Shown here piece by piece: positions 16,841-27,332 of a stretch of 64,000 nucleotides of DNA (position 1 is its first letter; each line of letters opens with the position of its first letter). The stretch comes from Pseudaminobacter sp040049255 (GTDB taxonomy: Bacteria > Pseudomonadota > Alphaproteobacteria > Rhizobiales > Rhizobiaceae). A program made the position numbers and the translations under genes. The notes under the pieces were generated by a model that saw only the letters and a list, made by a program, of their open reading frames with translations, had not been told where the DNA came from and searched no databases. The stretch covers positions 744,001 to 808,000 of the forward strand of contig NZ_JBDZDR010000001.1 of assembly GCF_040049255.1 (NCBI RefSeq). Direction: 5' to 3'.

Positions 16841-17767
16841 TCAGCGGGATGTGATGAAGCGTTCCAGTTTGCCCAGGGTTTGCAGACCCAGTTCCACGGC
16901 ACCGAAGCCCTTCGCCTCCTGAAACTCGGCAGCCGTGCTGAGTACCATGCCCAGCGTAACCTTCGTCGCCCCGTCCTGATCCTCGAACGAGGCCCAGGCG
17001 TCGGCATGTTTCGGGCCGTTCTCGCCCCATAGCAGCGTATAGCCGAGCCTCTCCTCGGGCCGGACCTCGACATAGAGGTGGTGGTTCGGGAAGACCGTGC
17101 CGTCAGGTGCGATCATGTCGAATACCCATTCGCCTCCCCTGCGCAGGTCGATCCTCTTCGTGCGGCAGGAAAACCCGTCCGGCCCCCACCATCGCGGCAG
17201 CGTCTCGGGGTTCATCCACGCGCCCCACACGATGGAACGCGGCGCCTGAATCACCCGCTGCAGCACCATGGTCCGCTCTGCAACTTCGGCGAGATTGTCC
17301 AGTCCCGCGTCGAAGCCCTGTCGGTAGCCGGCCTCCATGTCCTCGGCCAGCGAGGAAAGCTGCACCGTCACGACCAGCCGGCTGTGCTCGTCCGTGCCTG
17401 AGAAATCAGCCGTCACCAGCGCTGCCGATTGCGTCGCGCCCCTGGACGAGATCACCTCGTAGTTCACGCTGCGCACCGCCGGCAGCAATTCAAGCCAGCC
17501 ACATTCACAGCGGATGTCCGGCTGGCCTTTGACCTTGCAGAGTGAGACCTCGCGTCCACCCACCCTGGTGTCGGCCTCCAAAAACTCCACGGTGACCGAG
17601 GGCGTGGGCGCCGCCCAGACCGCCCGCGCGGCCGGCGCCGTCCAGGCCTGCCACAGCACCGACGACGGCGCGGCCAGGTCCCTTTCGAAGGTCAGCGTCG
17701 CGAAGCTGCCCTTCCTGTCGTCAGGCTGCGCACGGGTCGTGCTGCTCGTATTCGGGTTCGATGTCAT
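16841..17767 (-). CDS. Tandem SRPBCC (AHSA1-like) domain protein
   Basis: This encodes 308 residues made of two START/SRPBCC-type domains: about 22-160 and 165-305. The second is better conserved (VIQAPRSIVWGAWMNPETLPRWWGP, then DLRRGGEWVFDM). The fold has a hydrophobic cavity that binds small molecules. In bacteria such genes are routinely paired with an ArsR regulator, as here: the start overlaps the arsR stop by four bases. The ligand is unknown. The first domain has lost parts of the usual motif and may be degenerate. Confidence 0.82.
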   Translation of the reverse strand: MTSNPNTSSTTRAQPDDRKGSFATLTFERDLAAPSSVLWQAWTAPAARAVWAAPTPSVTVEFLEADTRVGGREVSLCKVKGQPDIRCECGWLELLPAVRSVNYEVISSRGATQSAALVTADFSGTDEHSRLVVTVQLSSLAEDMEAGYRQGFDAGLDNLAEVAERTMVLQRVIQAPRSIVWGAWMNPETLPRWWGPDGFSCRTKRIDLRRGGEWVFDMIAPDGTVFPNHHLYVEVRPEERLGYTLLWGENGPKHADAWASFEDQDGATKVTLGMVLSTAAEFQEAKGFGAVELGLQTLGKLERFITSR

Positions 17768-18105
17768 TTCGCGCGTTCCTCCATCACGTTCATCACAAAT
17801 GCGTCCAACCGGTCGAGCCGAGCCTCCCAGATGGCGCGTTGTTCATCGAGCCATGTCCGCACCGGATCCAGCGCCTCGGGAACGATGGCGCAGGTGCGTA
17901 TCCGCCCGTCCTTGGACGTGGCGATCAACCCTGCCTCCTCCAGCACCGAAAGGTGCCGCATCACCGTGGGCAGACGCAGCCCCGTTGGACCAGCCAAATC
18001 GGTCACCCGCGCGGGCCCTTCAGCGAGTCGAGTAAGGATCGACCGACGGGTCGGGTCGGCCAGAGCGTGGAAAAGCAGGGAGAGATCGGGATCATGCTTA
18101 GCCAT
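17764..18105 (-). CDS. ArsR-family transcriptional regulator
   Basis: This encodes 113 residues from the ATG at 18105. The winged helix (about 8-85) includes ADPTRRSILTRLAEG and LPTVMRHLSVLEEAGLI. The Cys pair of metal-sensing ArsR proteins is missing, so this belongs to the non-metal type that accompanies SRPBCC genes. The upstream in-frame ATG at 18171 lies inside a repeated motif and would add 22 atypical residues. The chosen ATG has no clear ribosome-binding site, so the start is not certain. Confidence 0.82.
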   Translation of the reverse strand: MAKHDPDLSLLFHALADPTRRSILTRLAEGPARVTDLAGPTGLRLPTVMRHLSVLEEAGLIATSKDGRIRTCAIVPEALDPVRTWLDEQRAIWEARLDRLDAFVMNVMEERAK

Positions 18106-18107
18106 GA

Positions 18108-18172
18108 TGCTAACTATCGTCCGATTTGCCGGCGGCGCAAGCGAAAACTTCGTCAAGTTGCTAAGTATCATC
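18108..18172. promoter_or_regulatory. Paired 14-base direct repeats upstream of arsR
   Basis: TGCTAACTATCGTC (18108-18121) and TGCTAAGTATCATC (18159-18172) match at 12 of 14 positions and are 51 bases apart start to start. One abuts the arsR start codon. This is the position expected for binding sites of the autoregulated ArsR protein. Confidence 0.4.
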
Positions 18173-18517
18173 TACGGAACGGAAGTGCTCACCCTTTTTC
18201 GGCGGTGACGCTAGAGATGCTTGGGCTCGCTTCGCCCCTCGCGTGAGCGAATGCAGCACTCAGTTGAACGTCGCATGGGCCATGGATGCGCATCGTCAGG
18301 GACGGGCACAGATGCGTGCTGAATCGGCGCAAAAGAATTGACCGATTGGTGGACGAGGTTCTGAGGCAATGGGTTGCGACTGCCCTGCCCCATTTTCCAG
18401 CGCCTAATGGTGCGGGCCGCACAACAACGCGCTGGAAGTCTGTCCAGAGCGGGACAGACGTTGGCGTCGCCTAGCCGGCCAGCAGGCAGAGAAGCCCGAG
18501 GCCGGCCGGCGAACTGC
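18173..18517. other. Intergenic stretch, no gene seen
   Basis: These 345 bases lie between the arsR upstream region and the end of the isoaspartyl peptidase gene. Short frames exist on both strands, but none has a ribosome-binding site or a recognisable product. A GC-rich inverted pair near 18472-18512 lacks a T-run, so no terminator is called. Confidence 0.45.
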
Positions 18518-19462
18518 TTAAAGGGCGAAGACCTGATCGTGGGTGCCCACGAAGAACTTGCCTTCGGGCGTGACCCAGCCCCGGAACATGCCGTCGGTGT
18601 TGTAGGGCGCGGCGATATTGCCCTTGGCGTCGACGGCCACCAGACCGGCGCCGATGCTGCGCGGCTGGAACTCGTCGATGATGATCTTCGAGGCTGCCTG
18701 CTCCAGGCTTTCGCCGAGATAGGCAACGCGCGAGGCGACCTCATGGCCGACCGCGTGCAGGATGAAGAACTCGCCCTTGCCGGTGCCCGACACGGCGCAA
18801 ACGCCGTCGCGGGCATAGGTCCCAGCGCCGATGATCGGGGAGTCGCCGACGCGGCCCTCGGGCTTGTTGTTGTAGCCGCCCGTCGAGGTTGCCGCCGCAA
18901 GATGCCCGGCCGCGTCGAGCGCCACCGCGCCCACCGTGCCGTGCTTCTCGGACTCGCTCGCCTTGGCTGCGGTGCCCTGCCTTTCATGCTCCTTCATGGC
19001 GGCAAGCGCCTTTACCCGGCGCTCGGTGGTGAAGTAGCTGTTCGGCACCACTTCCAGCCCGCCTGCCGTGGCGTAGTCGTCGGCGGCGTGGCCTGCCAGA
19101 AGCACCGCCTCGCCGCGTTCCATCACCAGCCGCGCAGCCTTCACCGGGTTGCGGATGTGGCGGGAGCCCGCCACGGCGCCGCCGGTCTGCGTTGCTCCAT
19201 CCATGATCGAGGCATCGAGCTCATGATAGCCGGCCGCGTTGAGCGCTGCACCATGGCCGGCGTTGAAATGCGGCGAATCCTCCATCACCACGACTGCGGC
19301 CTCGACCGCATCGAGCGCGCGCCCACCGGCGGACAGGATAGCCCACCCCGCTTCAAGCGAGCGGCGGAGGTCGACGCGTGCGGCCGCCCATTCCTCTTCG
19401 CTAAGATCGAGCTTGGCCATGACGCCGCAGCCGCCATGGATCGCCAGTGCAACAGGTCCCAT
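18518..19462 (-). CDS. iaaA: Isoaspartyl peptidase/plant-type L-asparaginase (Ntn hydrolase)
   Basis: This encodes 314 residues. It is made as a precursor that cuts itself before Thr176 in HGTVGAVALD; the freed Thr is the nucleophile. The GDSPI and GTGKGE segments line the active site in the family. It hydrolyses beta-aspartyl (isoaspartyl) dipeptides and, more weakly, L-asparagine. Start: ATG at 19462 with GAGGAA six bases upstream; the TTG at 19468 touches that site. It is downstream of the peptide-type binding protein gene on the same strand, which suggests that imported isoaspartyl peptides are a substrate. Confidence 0.9.
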   Translation of the reverse strand: MGPVALAIHGGCGVMAKLDLSEEEWAAARVDLRRSLEAGWAILSAGGRALDAVEAAVVVMEDSPHFNAGHGAALNAAGYHELDASIMDGATQTGGAVAGSRHIRNPVKAARLVMERGEAVLLAGHAADDYATAGGLEVVPNSYFTTERRVKALAAMKEHERQGTAAKASESEKHGTVGAVALDAAGHLAAATSTGGYNNKPEGRVGDSPIIGAGTYARDGVCAVSGTGKGEFFILHAVGHEVASRVAYLGESLEQAASKIIIDEFQPRSIGAGLVAVDAKGNIAAPYNTDGMFRGWVTPEGKFFVGTHDQVFAL

Positions 19463-19523
19463 TTCCAATTCCTCAAATGTTGCGGCCGCCCTGGGGGCGG
19501 CCGCTTTCTTCGTTTGCCTTATA

Positions 19524-21116
19524 TCAGTTCGCCGGACGGATGTTCATCGCCAGCGTGTCCTCGTCGGAACGCGGGATGATCGTCAGGCCCTTCTTCAGGC
19601 CCCAGGCCGAAACCGTCGAGGCGACCGGCAGCAGCGGACGCTCCTTGGCGACAAGGGCGTTGGCATCCTGCAACAGCTTCTCGCGCTTGGCGGTGTCCAT
19701 CTCCGCAGCCGCGGCTTCGATCAGCTTGTCCATTTCCGGGTTGGAATAGAAGTGGACATTGAAGGCACCGAGCTTGGTGGCCGGATCGTTGGTGTGCGCA
19801 AGCGCGCCAAGCGTGTAGTTGGCCTCGCCGGTCAGCGTGCCCCAGCCGGACATGCCGAAGCTGTAGTCGCCGCGCGTATTGGCCGGGAAGTAGACCGCGC
19901 CGGGCTGCGCATTGGCTTCGACGGTCACCCCGATCGACGCCAGCATCTGGGCGATGGTGGTGCCCACTTCCTTGTCGCTCGGCAGGCGGTCGTTGGTGAA
20001 GTTGAACACCACCTTGAAGCCGTCCGGATAGCCGGCGTCGGCCATCAGCTGCTTGGCCTTCTCGATGTCGGGCTGCGTGACCTGGATGTCCGGATTGTAG
20101 CCGAAGATATTCGGCGTCACGATCTGCGATTGGGCCTTACCCATGCCTTCCATGGCGATCTCGGTGATGGTGTCACGGTCGATGGCCAGATCGAAGGCTT
20201 CACGCACGCGCGGGTCGAGGAACGGGTTCTTCGGCAGCGCCGAACCGTCCTTGGCAGTCACCTGCGGCGTCTGCTCGCGGAAGTCGAAATAGAGAAGGAA
20301 GGAGTAGACGCTGTCGATCTTGGTGATGCTGATCGAGGAATCCTGCTCCAGCGTCGGAATGTCCGAAGCCGGGATGCGGGCGGCGACGTCAACCTGGCCG
20401 GCCTTGAGCTGGGCAACGCGCGCGGCGTCGTTCGGGATCTCCTTGCGGATCACCTTCTCCCACGGCTCCTTGCCGCCCCAGTAATCGTCGAAGCGCTCGA
20501 GAACCAGCTCTTCCTTCGGCGTCCAGGAAACGAACTTGTAGGGGCCGGTGCCGATTGCCGCCTTGCCGGAGTTGAAGCCCTCGGTGGCGTTTTCCGGCGT
20601 GTCGGAATAGTCCTTGGCCGCGACATGCGAGACGACGAACAGGCGGATGAAGTCGTTCGGCAGCGTCGGCGCCGGGCCGTCGGTCTTGATGCGGATGGTG
20701 TAGGGATCGACGATCTCGATACCCTGCACGCGGCGCACATAGACCGTCGTCGGGTTCGGGCCGGTGACATGCGGGATGCGCTCGATGGAGAACTTGACGT
20801 CCTCGGCGGTGAAGTCCGACCCGTCGTGGAACTTCACGCCCTGGCGCAGCTTGAATTCCCACGTGGTGTCGTCCAGCGCCTGCCAGCTCTCGGCCAGGCC
20901 CGGCTCGAGCTGCAGGTTGTCGCCGGATCTGATCAGCGTGTCATAGATGTGCTTCATCGCCTCGGCCTGCGTGCCGGTGGCGGTGAAGTCGGGATCGATC
21001 GAGGACGGACCCGAGCGCACGCCGATCGTCAGGTCGGCGGCAAGCGCGGCCGACGAAACGCTGGCATAGAGGCCCAGGGCGAGTGCGAGCCCGGTGGTTG
21101 CGCGCAAGATGTTCAT
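19524..21116 (-). CDS. ABC transporter substrate-binding protein, peptide/opine family 5
   Basis: This encodes 530 residues. A signal peptide ends near residue 26 (SSAALA), followed by the large two-lobed family-5 domain. Visible signatures are LAESWQALDDTTWEFKLRQG and KFHDGSDFTAEDVKFSIER. There is no lipobox, so it is a soluble periplasmic protein. It delivers substrate to the permeases encoded from 22664. The ATG overlaps the marR stop by four bases, an unusual coupling of a regulator to a transport gene. The ligand is not readable; neighbours point to peptides or cyclic amides. Confidence 0.9.
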   Translation of the reverse strand: MNILRATTGLALALGLYASVSSAALAADLTIGVRSGPSSIDPDFTATGTQAEAMKHIYDTLIRSGDNLQLEPGLAESWQALDDTTWEFKLRQGVKFHDGSDFTAEDVKFSIERIPHVTGPNPTTVYVRRVQGIEIVDPYTIRIKTDGPAPTLPNDFIRLFVVSHVAAKDYSDTPENATEGFNSGKAAIGTGPYKFVSWTPKEELVLERFDDYWGGKEPWEKVIRKEIPNDAARVAQLKAGQVDVAARIPASDIPTLEQDSSISITKIDSVYSFLLYFDFREQTPQVTAKDGSALPKNPFLDPRVREAFDLAIDRDTITEIAMEGMGKAQSQIVTPNIFGYNPDIQVTQPDIEKAKQLMADAGYPDGFKVVFNFTNDRLPSDKEVGTTIAQMLASIGVTVEANAQPGAVYFPANTRGDYSFGMSGWGTLTGEANYTLGALAHTNDPATKLGAFNVHFYSNPEMDKLIEAAAAEMDTAKREKLLQDANALVAKERPLLPVASTVSAWGLKKGLTIIPRSDEDTLAMNIRPAN

Positions 21117-21721
21117 ACTTCTTCCATCTCCTCTGGAGTGTCGGTTTCTTGGCTGGATTTCTTGTTGGACGGCCAGGTCTCTGGCCACTTCCTCGAATCG
21201 GCGACGACCTTGGCCAGCAGTTCCGAAAGCATCAGCTGCTCGGCGGGGCTGAGCCCCTTCAGCATCAGCTGCTCCCGTTCCCGCATGGGCTGCATGGCCT
21301 CGTCGACGATACGTCTTCCTTCATCCGTCAGATGCAGGACGAAGCTTCGGAGATCGTTTGGATCCACCTCGCGGCGGACGATCTTCTTGTCGATCAGCTT
21401 CTGGATCGCGCGGCTGATCGTGTTCCTTGGAAAGCCTGAAGAGTTGCAGATTGCGCTCGCCGTCACGCCGTTCTTGAGGCTGAGCGAGTAGAGCACCACG
21501 AATTCAACCCGCTGCAGACCGAATTCCACCTCGATCCAGCGGTAGATCGGCACGTTGAACTGCAGCGCCAGGAAATTGATCCGAAACGAGAACCAGCAGG
21601 GATTCTGCCACAGCTTGACGGCGATGAGCTCGTCGACGGCACCGTCGGGCGCATCCCGCCTTCCCGCCTCCATGAGCAGATCATCAAGGGTCGTCGTCAA
21701 CCCGGAGTCGCGCGACGCCAT
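21113..21721 (-). CDS. MarR-family transcriptional regulator
   Basis: This encodes 202 residues. The winged helix spans about 65-155 with ASAICNSSGFPRNTISRAIQKLIDKKIVRR, a recognition helix and a wing (DPNDLRSFVLHLTDEGR). The N-terminus is about 45 residues longer than in standard MarR proteins and the C-terminus is Lys/Glu-rich. GGGGAG lies nine bases before the ATG. It is the first gene of the minus-strand operon marR-binding protein-iaaA and is divergent from the amidohydrolase-permease operon. It probably controls both through the inverted repeats at 21747-21825. Confidence 0.87.
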   Translation of the reverse strand: MASRDSGLTTTLDDLLMEAGRRDAPDGAVDELIAVKLWQNPCWFSFRINFLALQFNVPIYRWIEVEFGLQRVEFVVLYSLSLKNGVTASAICNSSGFPRNTISRAIQKLIDKKIVRREVDPNDLRSFVLHLTDEGRRIVDEAMQPMREREQLMLKGLSPAEQLMLSELLAKVVADSRKWPETWPSNKKSSQETDTPEEMEEV

Positions 21722-21746
21722 GGCCTCTTCTCCCCACTCGCCATTT

Positions 21747-21760
21747 GTTCCGGATGGAAC
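21747..21760. promoter_or_regulatory. Inverted repeat GTTCC-N4-GGAAC (candidate MarR site 1)
   Basis: This perfect five-base inverted repeat lies just upstream of marR. On the marR strand a TTGACA (complement of 21781-21786) lies about 20 bases further upstream and could be its -35 element, which would place this repeat over the start of transcription. Confidence 0.4.
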
Positions 21761-21795
21761 TTGACTTAGCGAAAATCCGCTGTCAATTTCTTTTT

Positions 21796-21825
21796 TTAGT
21801 TCCTACTAGAACAATCTTGAACTAA
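21796..21825. promoter_or_regulatory. Inverted repeat TTAGTTC-N16-GAACTAA (candidate MarR site 2)
   Basis: This is a perfect seven-base inverted repeat in the AT-rich middle of the divergent marR/amidohydrolase intergenic region. It shares the GTTC/GAAC core with the repeat at 21747. A third GAAC at 21809-21812 forms GTTC-N6-GAAC with its left arm. Confidence 0.45.
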
Positions 21826-21909
21826 TGCGACGCGGCGCTGACGGCGCTTTCGCCTCTGCGTCAACGCTCGTGTCGAGCCGATTTCGCATATCCTGAAAGT
21901 GAGAACACG

Positions 21910-22611
21910 ATGGACATAGCCGAGATGAACTGGATGCAGGTGGAAGAGCGCGTCGCCAGCGACGACCGCTGCATCCTGCCCATCGGCAGCGTCGAGCAGC
22001 ACGCATACTTAAGCCTCTGCACCGACATGATCCTGGCACAGAAGGTCGCAATCGATGCGGCCGAGCCGCTCGGCGTTCCCGTCTTCCCGGTCATGCCCTA
22101 CGGGCTTGCCGCGTCCTTCTCCGCCTATCCGGGCACCATGACGCTGAAGCTTTCGACATATGTCGGCGTGATCGAAGACTTGCTGAACAGCATGTACCGC
22201 TCGGGCTTTCGCCGCATTCTCGTGGTCAACGGCCACGGCGGCAACACGCCCGCAGGCGCGGTGATCTCCGAATGGCTGAACGATCATCCCGACGCCCGCG
22301 TCAAGATGCATGACTGGTGGCGCGCACCCCTGACCTGGAAAAAGGTGATGGACACCGACCCGGCGGCCTCGCATGCCTCCTGGATGGAAAACTTCCCGTG
22401 GACGCGGCTGGCCGAGGTCGTGCAGCCGATCGAGCCCAAGCCGCGCATCGACTTCGCCCGGCTTGCGCGCGTCGATGCCGCGACGAAGCGCGAGATGCTG
22501 GGCGAAGGCAACTATCACGGCCTGTTCGAGCGCCCCGACGCTGACATGCTGGCCATCTGGGACGTTGCGGTGGCAGAGACCCGCGCACTCCTGGAAGCCG
22601 ACTGGAATTGA
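21910..22611 (+). CDS. Creatininase-family amidohydrolase
   Basis: This encodes 233 residues. Metal-site motifs are IGSVEQH (Glu29, His31), Asp39 and NGHGGN (His109). In creatininase the spacing between the first His and Asp is nine; here it is eight, because the loop reads EQHAYLSLCTD instead of EQHGPHLPLSTD. The second His of that loop is therefore gone. This marks a separate subgroup with an unknown substrate. Family members open cyclic amides or cleave formamides. It is the first gene of the plus-strand operon with the two permeases, ATPase and deacetylase-fold gene. The ribosome-binding site is weak. Confidence 0.85.
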   Translation: MDIAEMNWMQVEERVASDDRCILPIGSVEQHAYLSLCTDMILAQKVAIDAAEPLGVPVFPVMPYGLAASFSAYPGTMTLKLSTYVGVIEDLLNSMYRSGFRRILVVNGHGGNTPAGAVISEWLNDHPDARVKMHDWWRAPLTWKKVMDTDPAASHASWMENFPWTRLAEVVQPIEPKPRIDFARLARVDAATKREMLGEGNYHGLFERPDADMLAIWDVAVAETRALLEADWN

Positions 22612-22663
22612 GCCGAACCAACTAGGGCAAGATGACGTCCGCAACGGACGCGACAGGGGAGCG

Positions 22664-23635
22664 ATGTTTTCTTTCGTCTTTCAACGCATCTTCCAGGCAG
22701 GACTCGTGGTCGTCGCGATGTCCATTCTGGTGTTCTGCGGGGTCTACGCAGTCGGCAACCCGATCGACGTCCTGATCTCGCCAGACGCCACGCAGGAAAT
22801 CCGTGCACAGGTGATCGCCCGCTACGGCCTCGACCTGCCGCTTTGGCAGCAATATTTCGAGTTCGCCAACCGGCTCATCCACGGCGACTTCGGCACCTCC
22901 TTCGTCTACGGCATGCCGGTCGGCTCGCTGATCCTGTCGCGCCTGCCAGCCACGCTCGAACTGACGGTGTTTGCGGTCATCCTCGCTTCGGCTGTCGGCA
23001 TTCCGCTTGGCGTCTATGCCGGCTACCGACCGCAGAGCCTCGCCTCGCGCATCATCATGGGCGCCTCGATCCTCGGCTTCTCGGTGCCGACCTTCTGGTT
23101 CGGCCTGATGCTCATCATGGTCTTTGCCGTGCAGTGCGGCTGCATGCCGGCCGGCGGGCGCGGCGCGACCGTCTCGCTCTTCGGCGTCGAATGGAGCTTC
23201 CTCACCGCCGACGGCTTCAAGCACATGCTGCTGCCCGGCATCAACCTGGCGCTGTTCAAGCTTTCGATGATGATCCGCCTGGCCCGCGCCGGCACGCGCG
23301 AGGTCATGCTGAGCGACACGGTGAAATTTGCCCGGGCCGCCGGCATCAGCGAGCGCACGATCCTGCTGCGCCATGTCATGAAGCTGATCTCCATCCCGCT
23401 GGTCACGGTCTTCGGCCTGGAGTTCGGCTCCACGCTGGCCTTCGCCGTGGTGACGGAAACGATCTTCTCCTGGCCCGGCCTCGGCAAGCTGATCATCGAC
23501 AGTATCACCTCGCTCGACCGCCCGGTCATGGTGGCCTACCTGATGCTGGTCGCGCTGCTGTTCATTGTCATCAACCTGTCGGTGGACCTTGTCTACGTGC
23601 TGCTCGATCCGCGTCTGAGAAAGGGACGGGCATGA
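22664..23635 (+). CDS. ABC transporter permease, DppB type
   Basis: This encodes 323 residues with six membrane helices. It has the N-terminal segment typical of DppB/OppB, the ARYGLDLPLWQQY signature, and the cytoplasmic EAA-like loop FARAAGISERTILLRHVMK. It forms half of the membrane channel of the peptide-type importer. GGGGAG precedes the ATG at 22664. It ends in a four-base overlap with the second permease. Confidence 0.92.
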   Translation: MFSFVFQRIFQAGLVVVAMSILVFCGVYAVGNPIDVLISPDATQEIRAQVIARYGLDLPLWQQYFEFANRLIHGDFGTSFVYGMPVGSLILSRLPATLELTVFAVILASAVGIPLGVYAGYRPQSLASRIIMGASILGFSVPTFWFGLMLIMVFAVQCGCMPAGGRGATVSLFGVEWSFLTADGFKHMLLPGINLALFKLSMMIRLARAGTREVMLSDTVKFARAAGISERTILLRHVMKLISIPLVTVFGLEFGSTLAFAVVTETIFSWPGLGKLIIDSITSLDRPVMVAYLMLVALLFIVINLSVDLVYVLLDPRLRKGRA

Positions 23636-24509
23636 CGAACGCCTCTACCCCGCTGCGCAATTTCCTCACGGAATTCTCCCGCAACCGCGTCGCTCTCGCC
23701 GCCGGCATCGTGACCCTGCTGATCGCGGTGCTGGCGCTGGCGGCTCCGCTTGTCGCACCGCAGGACCCGTATGACCTCGCCCATCTGGTGCTGCGCGATG
23801 CGCGCCGGGCGCCCGGCTATGTCGGCACCGGCGGCTACGTCCACCTGCTCGGCACAGATGCGCAAGGCCGCGACCTGCTGTCGGCGATCCTCTACGGCCT
23901 GCGCATCTCGCTGAAGGTCGGCGTGATCTCGGGTGCCATTGCCTTCACGGTCGGCGCTCTGGTCGGCACCAGCGCCGCCTATATCGGCGGCCGCACCGAA
24001 AGCCTGCTGATGCGCATCGTCGACCTGCAGCTTTCCTTCCCGGCGATCCTGCTGGCCTTCGTGATCGCGGCCATTCTCGGCCAGGGCCAGTACCAGCTCA
24101 TCCTGGCGCTGATCTTCGCCCAATACGCCTATTTCGCGCGCACAGCGCATGGCGCGGCGTCGGCCGAACGGCAGAAGGACTATGTCGAGGCTGCTCTCTC
24201 CGTGCCGCTGAAGGCACGGCGGGTGGTGCTGCGCCACATCCTGCCCAACGCCCTGCCGCCGCTGATCGTGGTGGCCACGGTGCAGGTCGCCAGCGCTATT
24301 TCGCTCGAAGCCACCCTCTCCTTCCTCGGCGTCGGCCTGCCGCCGACGGAGCCGTCGCTCGGCATGCTGATCGCCAACGGCTTCCAGTATCTGCTGTCTG
24401 GCCGCTACTGGATCTCGATCTACCCCGGCATCGCGCTCATCCTGTTCATCGTGTCGCTGAACCTCGTCGGCGACCAGATCCGCGACCAGCTCAACCCGAG
24501 GCTGCAGAA

Positions 24510-24513
<4 letters not shown>
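23632..24513 (+). CDS. ABC transporter permease, DppC type
   Basis: This encodes 293 residues. The N-terminal helix is followed by a periplasmic loop with the LGTDAQGRDLLSAILYG signature of DppC/OppC proteins, then five helices with the EAA loop YVEAALSVPLKARRVVLRHILPN. It is the second half of the channel. Four-base ATGA overlaps join it to both neighbours, so the three transport genes are co-translated. Confidence 0.92.
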
Positions 24514-26246
<1,733 letters not shown>

Positions 26247-26269
26247 ACCATCAAAATACGAGGTGAATG

Positions 26270-27151
26270 ATGGAACCCTGGCAGTGGGACGAGTCGGTTT
26301 GGCGCGGCAAGGTGGAGAAGATCCGCGCGGGCCGCTCGCTGAAGCCGAAGGCCTGGAAGAACGGCGCACGCTGCGCCGTGGCGCTGTCCTTCGACAGCGA
26401 CCATGAGAGCAACGAGCTGCGCGACGGCGGCGAATCCATCGGCCGCATGTCGCAGGGCCAGTATGGCAACCGCGTCGGCATCCCGCGCATCCTCAAGACG
26501 CTTTCCGACAACGACATCAAGGCGACCTTCTTCGTGCCGGCCGTGGTCGGCCTGCTCTATCCCGACGAGCAGCGGCGGGTGGTCGCCGAGGGCCACGAGA
26601 TCGGCCTGCACGGCTGGATCCACGAGCTCAACACCAAGGTGCCGCCGGAAAACGAGCGCGACCTGCACTTCCGCGCCGCCGACACGCTGGAGAAGATCAC
26701 CGGCGTTCGCCCCGTCGGCATGCGCACGCCGTCCTGGGATTTTTCGAGCGTCACGCTCAAGATCCAGCGCGAACTGGGCCTGCTCTACGATTCCTCGCTG
26801 ATGGCCGATGACGATCCTTACGAGATCGTCGAGGAAGGCGAGCCGACCGGTATCGTCGAGCTCCCGGTGGAGTGGATTCGCGACGACGCGGTCTATTTCA
26901 ACATGAACCGCTTCACCGCTCACCGGCCCTACACGCCGCCGACGGCAGTGCTGGACATCTTCCGCCGCGAGTTCGACCGCGCTTATGAGGAAGGCGGCCT
27001 GTTCCTTTTGACCATGCACCCGCATGTCATCGGCTACCGCTCGCGCATCTCCATCCTGGAGGAGTTGATCCGGCACATCCGCGGCCATGACGACGTCTGG
27101 TTCGCCACCCATGCCGACATCGCGGCCTATGCCGCTGAAGGCCTGCGCTAA
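26270..27151 (+). CDS. Polysaccharide deacetylase-fold (NodB-like) hydrolase
   Basis: This encodes 293 residues in the NodB homology barrel. Motifs are FDSDHES (metal Asp), HGWIHE (metal His pair), RTPSWDFS and LTMHPHVIGYR. It has no signal peptide, so it acts in the cytoplasm. Cytoplasmic members of this fold include the allantoinase PuuE and cyclic imide hydrolases, which open cyclic amides rather than deacetylate glycans. With the creatininase-like gene and iaaA in the same cluster, a cyclic-amide substrate is plausible. GAGG lies six bases before the ATG at 26270; the ATG three bases earlier is also possible. Confidence 0.85.
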   Translation: MEPWQWDESVWRGKVEKIRAGRSLKPKAWKNGARCAVALSFDSDHESNELRDGGESIGRMSQGQYGNRVGIPRILKTLSDNDIKATFFVPAVVGLLYPDEQRRVVAEGHEIGLHGWIHELNTKVPPENERDLHFRAADTLEKITGVRPVGMRTPSWDFSSVTLKIQRELGLLYDSSLMADDDPYEIVEEGEPTGIVELPVEWIRDDAVYFNMNRFTAHRPYTPPTAVLDIFRREFDRAYEEGGLFLLTMHPHVIGYRSRISILEELIRHIRGHDDVWFATHADIAAYAAEGLR

Positions 27152-27332
27152 GGCAAGTGACCCTCGACGCGCCGGCAGGCTTCCCGCCGGCCGGCGCGGC
27201 ACCTGAAAAACCCTTGGTCCGGGGCGGGCGCGCCCGTCGACGCCGCCGGGCTTCTCTCACCAGCGCAAATACCGAAAGCCGGCCGGCCATGTTGTTCTCC
27301 GCAGGGCGCAATTCCATGGTATATCGGACGCC

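Noticed and set aside
18286..18474. Plus-strand 62-codon frame in the gap before iaaA, considered as a transposase remnant
   Set aside because: No motif beyond a generic basic stretch; no inverted repeats or insertion-sequence ends nearby.
19239..21491. 750-codon plus-strand frame across the binding-protein and marR genes
   Set aside because: Opposite strand of three well-supported genes; the translation is low-complexity Arg/Gly/Val-rich shadow sequence.
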